Of a DNA stretch of 64,000 bases, positions 35,677-43,236 are shown in pieces; position 1 is the first letter of the stretch, and each line of letters opens with the position of its first letter. Under the pieces are notes generated by a model. It ran no database searches and was not told the origin of the DNA. It saw only the letters and a program-made list of their open reading frames with translations. Position numbers and translations under genes: made by a program. Source of the DNA: Mycogone perniciosa (lineage: Eukaryota > Ascomycota > Sordariomycetes > Hypocreales > Hypocreaceae); assembly GCA_025331125.1 (NCBI GenBank), contig JAOALB010000111.1, positions 62,001 through 126,000 on the forward strand, read 5' to 3'.

Positions 35677-36276
35677 TTACCGAATCTGGTACATGGATAA
35701 AATAATAGGAAACAGTCCAGCAAGACAAACGAATCCAACAGCTACCCATCCAGGGATGTATGCATACGATACCATCGCCAGGGATAGGAACAGAAATGCT
35801 GTGATAAGCAACAAATATTGTGCAGCGGAGGCCAGAATACCCAAGGGCTCCCATTTGTTAAACCAGGCTTCGTCAGCAGAGTCTCTATCTTGCTGAAAGA
35901 TCGTAAGCATGCTAGAGCTGTAGCCTGCCACAGCTATAGTCAAGATGAAACAGAGCCATGCAATTCCCAGAAAATTGCGGACGGTTGCCATCGTAAACGG
36001 TGGCGGGTCGGGTTTCCAGAGGTCGGCCGGGTCTTGCATTTGTCCAGCCATGACTGCAAACGTCGAGGCGCCAAAGATAGAAACGCTGAAGACCAGTGAT
36101 ACGAACATTTTGTAGCTGTCAATAGAGCTTTCCATCTGATGGATTCTTTCCGGTCTAACAGCTAGACTCTTGCTCCCAGCTAGAACTGGGGTTTGGGTGA
36201 CGACAAAGGCGGGGAGTTTGGTTCCATATTGTGTAAGTGGTTCGTTTATCGGCCGGCAATCCCCTAGTGTAGACAT
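35677..36276 (-). CDS. Four-helix membrane protein of unknown function
   Basis: Intronless frame of 199 residues from the ATG at 36276; an in-frame ATG at 36399 would give 240 residues with an N-terminal part of poor composition. Four hydrophobic segments are visible: MFVSLVFSVSIFGASTFAVM, a helix around FLGIAWLCFILTIAVAG, one around YLLLITAFLFLSLAM and the C-terminal WVAVGFVCLAGLFPIIL. The loop PPPFTMATVRNFLGIAW is well kept between the first two. I recall similar unnamed proteins in other ascomycetes but no function. It is transcribed in the same direction as the GT90 gene, 226 nt beyond that gene's end. Confidence 0.7.
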   Translation of the reverse strand: MSTLGDCRPINEPLTQYGTKLPAFVVTQTPVLAGSKSLAVRPERIHQMESSIDSYKMFVSLVFSVSIFGASTFAVMAGQMQDPADLWKPDPPPFTMATVRNFLGIAWLCFILTIAVAGYSSSMLTIFQQDRDSADEAWFNKWEPLGILASAAQYLLLITAFLFLSLAMVSYAYIPGWVAVGFVCLAGLFPIILSMYQIR

Positions 36277-36501
36277 ATCTGTGGATTTTGAGGATCGGGT
36301 ATTTAATGAGGACTTGAACCAAGGCAAGGCGAAGATTAGTAGTTGTTGGAGGCAGATGCCGTTGGAGCCCAATGGGCGAATATTATGCATGTGAGACATG
36401 CAGCGGCATTTGAGTACACGTGATTTCTGTGATGCCTATTATTCCAATGCGGCTTCAAAGCACGCCTAGGCACGACTTTCAACCATGGATAATAGTATCA
36501 A

Positions 36502-38382
36502 CTAACCAATTTTATCATCGTTGACATACTTGCTCTCTGCCACAATGTCTCGATTGTCTCGTAGAACCCTCGCGTATTCCAACAGCAGTCTCAAAACATA
36601 CAATGTCATGTCCTCTTTTCTCAAGACTCTTCTTGCCCATTCAGCGCCTCCAACACCAATCTTCATAGCTTCTTCGTCATTTTGGATGCAGGAGGTATTG
36701 TTAGTATTCTGCATGCAGTCCCCAAAGAAATATTCCAAGATTAGCCATAGGTCATCGAAGCGATTATCCATCGGAACGAAATGTTTCCAAGGAACAAGAC
36801 GGGACTCGTGCCATTCATCATAAATCGTTGCCTTGATCGGTACCGAATTGGAGAACATGAAACTGTGGAATCTCCCTGAGTCAGGTCAGTAATGCGATCC
36901 GGCCAGGGAAAAAACAAGGGGTCGATATTTACCACTGTATCCATTCCCATCTACGTCAACTAGGAATTTATTTTTCTGCCCGCGTTTCAACGGAACCGTT
37001 CTCAAAGAATGGTATGTTTCGTCAAGATAAATACAGCCCGATATCCCATCAGTTCGAGGGGGCTTTTGCTCCACGCAGCCAAAGGCGTCGAATCCGATAT
37101 CCAGCTTGTCTTGTACAAAGTTTAAGAATGCATTAGCATCGGCGATGCTAGCATTTTGCAAAGTCTGACAAAGCCGATCTGAAATGGCCCATGGGAAGAG
37201 ACAACTTCCCTCACGCATGATTTTCTCAATCACGGTGCTATTCGTCATTGTAACGAGACGATGGCGATGGAAGCTTTTCCAGTTTGACTCATTCACACGC
37301 CCTCCGCTGTTTCCTCCTCGCCAGAAAACATTATTCTCCTTCTGGCTCCAATTGCCGTAAATATCTGGCGCGTAGAATCGCTCATGCAAGGACCAATATA
37401 GCAAGGATGGTATGCGAATCTCGTGATTAACTTGGCTGACTCTCTGAACGGAGAAGAGGGGAAATAAGTTCTTTGTGGTTAGCTGATAGTTGGGCGCAAA
37501 GAATGTACCGTGGAGGTGAAGGAGGTCAGGTTGGTGACATGGGCTTTTTGATTGTTGGAAATCAGACACGATGCCGTCTTTCATGTGAGCGAAAGTATTG
37601 GCGTGGGTATGAACGGATACCTGCCCAGAAGGAAGTGACTGACGACTCGCCGAAGACTCTGGGGAGCATGCAGCTTGGACCAGGGCTGGTGTGTGCAGTC
37701 CTATTTTCACTTAACACTGGCGTTCCCAAGGCACGTTTTGAAGCGTCTCAAAGGTCCTACCTTCTTTCCACATGATATCGTTGTCCTTTTCAATAATACT
37801 ACCTGTCTTTGCCGCCTGTCGGAGGATCTCCACATCCTCCCACGGAGTCCATATTCTTGGGGAGATGAAAGCATTGAAAGCGATATTCACGTCCGGCAAT
37901 ATCCCTGCACCTTCCTGCACAGCAACATTCAACATTTCGAGGAACAAGTTGCAGAAATCGTCGTTTAGACATTCAGTGCCCGGTTTCCCATCCCTAATCC
38001 AAAAGGCATCGACATCATTCTGCTCCGACATCGCAGTAACGGCCTGAACAATTTGGCGCAAAGCGCAAGGCGAAAGAGCCCAGAACGGCTCCAGATCCTC
38101 ATAGATTGGGTCCCAGAACTATTCAATCACAATCGCGTCATATTTCCTGGCTAGGTTGTACCACGCGGTGTAGCCAGGGGGAGGGTCTCTCCCGCGACGC
38201 GCCACGTATGCTGCGACAGAATCTTCGTAGGAGTGAGTCTGGCTGGAAATCAGATGCTGAAACTCATTTTCTGCTTGGAGAATACGCCAATAAATCGGGT
38301 GGTGAGAAGTGACGAGTGGCTCTCTCCTAACGAAGAAGCGATAGCCAAAAGAAAACGCCAGAACTAAGACTCCATGGATCAT
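36502..38382 (-). pseudogene. GT90/CAP10-like glycosyltransferase with an in-frame TAG
   Basis: Resembles fungal CAP10-type xylosyl/glucosyl transferases of the secretory pathway. Exons 38382-37761, 37685-36933 and 36875-36502 keep frame over 583 codons. An N-terminal signal anchor (MIHGVLVLAFSFGYRFF) is followed by family blocks: HHPIYWRILQAENEFQ, GRDPPPGYTAWYNLA, NNVFWRGGNSGGRVN, KNKFLVDVDGNGYSG, RFHSFMFSNSVPIKAT, and a C-terminal WHESRLVPWKHFVPM segment with RRVLRKEDMTLYVLRL. A TAG at 38119-38121 interrupts the conserved stretch just before FWDPIYEDLEPFWALS, where homologues have Gln or Glu. No intron can remove it. The frame is also open upstream to 38607, with another hydrophobic segment but no ATG, so the true start may lie in a missed exon. 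The gene may be recently inactivated, or the base may be an error. Confidence 0.85.
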
Positions 38383-38607
38383 CCAAGAGCGGGTGATGGA
38401 TCTTGTGGAACTGACAGGCGTTGTGCCTTGGTTGGTCTGTGTCTTTAGAAAGGGGCCTGGTGTGACGGCTGAACAGAAGACACTCTGGCAAAGTTGTACA
38501 AAGGCTGTCAGCAACAAAGTCAGAAGATACCACAGGCGACAACGGTCTATTGCTCCGTACACTAAATAGGAGTGCCAGTTGATCTGAGTAGGGGCCTTTG
38601 AGGCCAA

Positions 38608-39168
38608 CTATATGTGCCTTGTGTCAACACGGGATATCTAGTAGGCCAACGGAGAGAAGAAACAGATCGACTCATCAATCAGGGGGCAAATCCAGATGAC
38701 ATTGTGGGGGTGGCCCCGCTAACATGCTAGTCGAATACTTCGTAGCTAGTAGTAGCATTAGCATTGTACTTTATTAGAGAGTCTATGTTGGGCAGCATTG
38801 GCCTCTCTCGCACATGAAATCAGGGGTATCATCCTGGTAAACCTCTTGATGCTAAGCTAAGAATAATTATAAGATAATCACACAATGACACTACAATCTT
38901 AGCCAGCTATGCAAAAGCAAAAGTCTGACACTAGTAAAGCCACAATCATATACGGAGTACTCCGTATGCTGTTCTCAATTTTGAAGACAACGTGCATGTC
39001 AGCACAAGGGGATACCGGGTTATCCGGATACGAAGTGAAATCCTCCTCTTACATTCCTAAGCATCAAAGTCGGTACAAGTCATCTCAAAGTCTAAAAAAC
39101 CAGTCCAGTTTCATTTCCGATCCACAAGATTGCTCCTTAACGTCATATCAATGTCTAAAAACTCCCCA
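38608..39168. other. Spacer between the GT90 gene and the RiPP precursor
   Basis: No gene. It contains the 18-bp palindrome at 38950-38967. It should include the GT90 promoter and the 3' UTR of the precursor gene. Confidence 0.5.
38950..38967. repeat. 18-bp perfect palindrome ATACGGAGTACTCCGTAT
   Basis: Both arms read the same on the two strands. It is the most complete copy in the window of the dispersed TACGGAGTA/TACTCCGTA motif. Confidence 0.9.
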
Positions 39169-39450
39169 CTATTCCTCACTGCCTTCCTTTCCAAGACCGT
39201 AGCGTCGGTAATAGTTGGCATTATCAGCTTGACGCTTAGCGGGCTCCTTCACATCATCCTTTGCAAAACCGTAGCGTCGGTAATAGTTGGCACTATCAGC
39301 TTGACGCTTGGCAAGTTCTGGCTCGTTGGTGTCAACAGCGGGATTCTATGCAATGTTAGAAAGTGCCAGAAATTATGTGCATAACGGGATCCGTACCGCT
39401 GTGACAAGTCCGGCACTAACAGCCGTTAAGACAACGTAGAGAAGCTTCAT
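39169..39450 (-). CDS. Dikaritin/ustiloxin-type RiPP precursor peptide
   Basis: Small secreted precursor of 76 residues, not callable as one open frame because of an intron. Exon 1 (39450-39397) codes an 18-residue signal peptide (MKLLYVVLTAVSAGLVTA); intron 39346-39396; exon 2 is 39345-39169. The mature part carries two repeats 24 residues apart: AKRQADSANYYRRYG (residues 30-44) and AKRQADNANYYRRYG (54-68), each opened by a Lys-Arg Kex2 site, followed by FAK and LGK. This is the plan of UstA/PhomA-type precursors: signal peptide, dibasic cleavage sites, near-identical Tyr-containing cores modified by UstYa proteins. Two UstYa-family genes lie within 0.8-3.8 kb. The likely core lies in NYYRRYG; its internal Arg-Arg is unusual because it could itself be cut by Kex2. 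Frame and splice sites are intact. The product is unknown. Confidence 0.85.
39196..39312 (-). repeat. Two tandem core repeats (72-nt period) inside the precursor
   Basis: The 45-nt blocks 39312-39268 and 39240-39196 are nearly identical; the one clear difference changes Ser to Asn (AGT/AAT). The spacers between the blocks differ much more. Such DNA-level homogeneity is typical of multi-core fungal RiPP precursors. Confidence 0.9.
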
Positions 39451-40205
39451 GCTTTCAACTTTCTCGAGATTATTGCTGGTTTGGTAACTGAGGAGTGTAT
39501 GAAATGGGAAATGTTGGTATAGCTGGGTAGATACTCTAGCCTGCTCTTATATGTTTGCGAGCATGCTAATTTTGGTGTAGAAACTAGTGGCATGAAGTAT
39601 AAGCATAACCTCCAAGTTAATTTTCAACCATATTAGAAATTAAAGGATTGATTTCAAGTAGTAGTCCTAGTGGGTCGACATAAAACGTTGCATCACCTTG
39701 ATATTACCTGACCAGTAATATGAACTAAACTGTCCACATATTCCCAGTCCCACTTACACAAGATGGACGCGTCACTTCTTTGTTTGACTCTATAATCTAT
39801 ACCTGCAGTTATATCCTCGGTGCCTAGTCTCACCGCTCTTTGCTTCCTATTCTGGATTCCACTATAGTCCCGTACGAATATTGGTAGGATCGATAGACAT
39901 AGACATGTTTACTGGAAGTGGCAAGTCACGCCGTCGTAAGGAATAACCCCTTGTCATGTGTCTCGACCTAGACGAAAAGTCTCCGAGAAATTTCTAAATT
40001 CTGACACTAGTACTGGTAACTCCCGCAAGTATGAATCCTGTTCTTAATTCACAAGGCGTATCGTCCGTCAGCGTATGGGTGATTCTGAGAAGTCCATAGT
40101 ACGGCCTCGTACTATGGGTCTTGTCGGCGGTTCAAGCATCAAGCAGGCAGTCTTTATGCACAACTTATGCTTGATCAGTGAGATTATTACTAGTATTTTT
40201 ATTAT
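39451..40205. promoter_or_regulatory. Promoter side of the precursor gene / 3' end of the UstYa gene
   Basis: No gene in these 755 nt. The part next to 39451 must contain the precursor promoter; an AT-rich stretch with TATATG lies near 39547. The 3' UTR of the upstream UstYa gene ends here too. Confidence 0.45.
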
Positions 40206-41284
40206 TTACACATCCAGGTTAACCACAGTTGTTGGTTCTTGTTTCATAGGTACGCTAGTTCCCCATCCCATTCTCTGAGAGACATTCTTCGACGAAAACC
40301 AAATCGGATTTTGGTCCATAATCCACTGCCGTATCTGGTCAAAGTTGCGGCAAGTATGTTTTGTGTGCTCCGCCAGGACTAAGCCCTCGCGAGGTCCGTG
40401 ATACTCAAAATACATTGGCGCAAGATCAGCATTACACTGCACGTACTGCCGCAGGTAGTCCACACAATGGCCTGTTGATAGCCAGTTAGTATGTGCTAAG
40501 GAGGAAACGAGATGATCTAAGAAAATGCTTACTGATGTGTGCTGCAAAGCTCCTATCTGTCAAATCATACTCTGGGTAGTATCGGGGATAAAGTGTCCGG
40601 CGGATCATGTTCTAAATGATAGTCAATAAAGCATTCACGCACGATGTGCTGAAATGACCATACAAGGCAGTGTAATGCATGGAATACTTCTAATCCCATC
40701 ATGTAGTTTCCGTCAGGGTAACCGTATGTTTTATCCATGATGGGCTTGGCAGTCTCTCCAGTTCGGTTCAGGTTGATTGCTATGGTTTGTCAGTCATGTG
40801 TTACTCATCCTTAGTCTTGGTACTTGAGGGAAAGTATCTTGCCTGCTAGCATTTAATCCCAGGCTTCGTCCATCTCCGGGTCTGGCGATCCAGCGTACCG
40901 CCTCGTGCCATTCTCCCATTCAACCTGCCACTCCCATACTTGAGCAGTTTTATTTGGCCGTAACCGGGGATGGTTATGAAATTCTTTTTGATCGAGAGAA
41001 AACAGGCCTCGGAGCTCCCCTAATGTTGGTCAATAGTGAAATAGATGAACATAAGGCTGGTAGAACTGACAGTAGTCTGTTGGTAAACCCTCTTCCCAAG
41101 ATCCATTTTGTAATTTTGTCTTTCTTGTCGCTCCATTCCAAAGGATCGCTATGAGGAAGACCAAGGTGAGTGTCTCAAGCACGCAAACCAGACCTAGGAC
41201 TCTTCCCCATTTCTTAGTGGGCTGGTTGTGTGGGATTTCAGCATCTTCTGAAGTTGACAGTTCTCTGTAGGCTTGCCGAAACAT
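40206..41284 (-). pseudogene. UstYa-family (DUF3328) oxidase with one in-frame TAA
   Basis: UstYa proteins are copper-dependent oxidases that cyclise or hydroxylate RiPP cores in the secretory pathway. Exons 41284-41071, 41019-40843, 40779-40664, 40611-40533 and 40471-40206 keep frame over 284 codons, the family length. The N-terminal cytosolic part and one membrane helix (about residues 28-49) are followed by the two diagnostic motifs, HALHC (in EVFHALHCL) and HISHC (in AAHISHCVDYL), and the late EHTKHTCRNFDQIRQW segment. A TAA at 40853-40855 follows MDEAWD (residue 127); a C-to-T change of CAA would explain it. The intron after it uses a GC donor (GCAAGA, 40842-40780). Either the gene is recently inactivated or the base is wrong. 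It is divergent from the second UstYa gene and in the same direction as the precursor. Confidence 0.88.
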
Positions 41285-42105
41285 ACTTCGTATGAGCACC
41301 TCAGAGAGCAACGAGACCGGTACGCAAGAGAACCAAACACAAAAGGGGGATCACAGCAACAAAGCATACACCATTCTATGATGTGAAGAGTCTTGCTACT
41401 TGGACAGGTCGCTTTACCCACTTACACCGGGAACTCACGTGCACTCATTCTGCTATATCCTTGCAACGCTGAGATTCCGTATATACATTTCGGGCGCATG
41501 TCAGCGTACCAGCCCGAATAGAGACTTTTCTTCCGCTTAAGGATGTCTAGTGAGCCTAGCTGCATCAGCAAAGTTGAGGAATCTATTCAGTCTTGTCGAT
41601 CACCCCCAACTCAAACTCATCCGTGCTGACAGGACAGGGAATGGAATCCTTCGGCTAATTCATTAACGTAATTACTATTCTACCTTCCAATGTGTCATAT
41701 TCACAGGTAAAAATTACTCTACAGCCTCCAAGGATCAAATATGCAGTGCTATAAAAACTTCTTGTGTTTATACATCACAGGCCCAGCAGGTTATTATTTG
41801 ATTGGCTTATAGAAACGAAATCCGCCAATTGGTGCCTCTTCACAGAGGTACTACCATAGTTACGCTGATCTTGACTTCGCCACGCAGGCATTCTACGGCA
41901 AGAGGATTGTACAACTATGCAGGGTAAGAGGAATTAATAGTGAAATAATTAGTATCTGACCCTTGTGGGGTGGGTGTACGGAGTGCTCGCGAGATTGCTA
42001 TAGATAAACCTGGTAAGGCTATGTAGTATCCACTCGAATTAATCCGCATCGTATACTTCATGGGGCAGAGAGGCTGATGTGAGATGAAAAGTTGACATCA
42101 CGTTT
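41285..42105. promoter_or_regulatory. Divergent promoter region between the two UstYa genes
   Basis: About 820 nt between outward-facing start codons. AT-rich, no gene. Paired transcription of the two oxidases from this spacer is plausible. No operator could be named. Confidence 0.5.
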
Positions 42106-43236
42106 ATGCCTGACTTGGGAAAGAAAGAAAACGTTCATAACATGGGACCAGGGGCTAATAGGACTACCCAAGAAATTGTTTCCAACTCTCAAACCTATCA
42201 CCATATTCATCAAATGACTGATGTAATCGCGATGATTCAACAGCATGACTCTAGAAAATCTCTCGATGAGGACGAGAGAATTTCTACAGAGGACAACCGA
42301 CTCAGTTCTAAACACTTCCTTCTTCCTCAACGAGAAGCACTATGACCAAGTCACCCTGTTGCTCTAGGTTTCTTCATTACGTCGGTGCTTCTCATCATAT
42401 TTTCCATCGCCTTGTTTACAGCAGCCTTGACAACTAAATGCAAGGCTTGCGAAATTGACGATAAAGCATGTGAAGCACGGCTGTCAACATACTGTACGGA
42501 GAAACATCAACAGTTGTTAGGGTGTCTAGTAATGATTTGCTGACCGGGAAGCAGCGCCGGCACTCGATGGAGTCGAATACGAATGGGTGCAATGGCCAAA
42601 CAAATTCCCACAAAAATCCCAGTACCGAGGAAAACCTACATCCGAACTCGAGGAGGCATGGGAGAAACTTGAGAAGAGTATGTTAGATTGGAACAGAAGT
42701 TTAATGCCGGTTGCTGTCTGTGCTAAGCTCATCGTATGATACAGCTCAGTATATCAACATTCCACAACAAAGGTTAGCCGACCTGGGTAAGAATTCTACC
42801 TATAACGATCACACTTGGTTCGAAGTTTATGAGGATGCCGCCCACGATTAATGCGGGCATGGAGATGTGGCATCAAATCCACTGCCTGGTACGACAAATC
42901 TCCTTGTTAAATGACACACAATTGCGTACAAATTGGTATATATACTTATATACAAGTTGTGCTTAGAACCTTATCCGAAAGTTTACCTACCAGGATACCT
43001 GGGACTACTCAAGCAACGAGGAGTGGACGCAAGGACCGAAGATGTTACGCCACCACGTAGATCACTGCATTGATGCACTTCGCGTGACACTCATGTGCTC
43101 AGCAGACACGACGCCGATCCTGCTTTATAACGACCCAGAGAGTCCAAATGGAGCTTCCTTTGATTTCGAAACCCGACATCGATGTCGCAAGTGGGACAAG
43201 CTGGTTGATTGGGCTGTGGCGCACAGAGTCCCCTGA
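42106..43236 (+). CDS. UstYa-family (DUF3328) oxidase, second copy
   Basis: Same family as its divergent neighbour but not a recent duplicate. A fully open model of 267 residues exists: exons 42106-42304, 42368-42493, 42552-42677, 42745-42772, 42834-42888, 42967-43236. A membrane helix (FFITSVLLIIFSIALFTAAL), the YEWVQWPNKFP region and both motifs, HQIHC (in MEMWHQIHCLNLIRKF) and HVDHC (in RHHVDHCIDALRVTLMCSAD), are clear, as is the final FETRHRCRKWDKL segment. Two of the five introns use weak donors (GTTCTA at 42305, GTTAGC at 42773). Without the first, an in-frame TGA at 42343-42345 precedes the helix. Without the second, the frame reads a coding-like segment (DLGKNSTYNDHTWFEVYEDAA) and then stops at TAA just before the HQIHC motif. 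The gene may therefore be functional or doubly damaged. Confidence 0.8.

Noticed and set aside
38383..38607. Extension of the GT90 gene upstream to 38607
   Set aside because: The frame is open and hydrophobic but has no ATG and a stop directly upstream; an additional 5' exon could not be identified.
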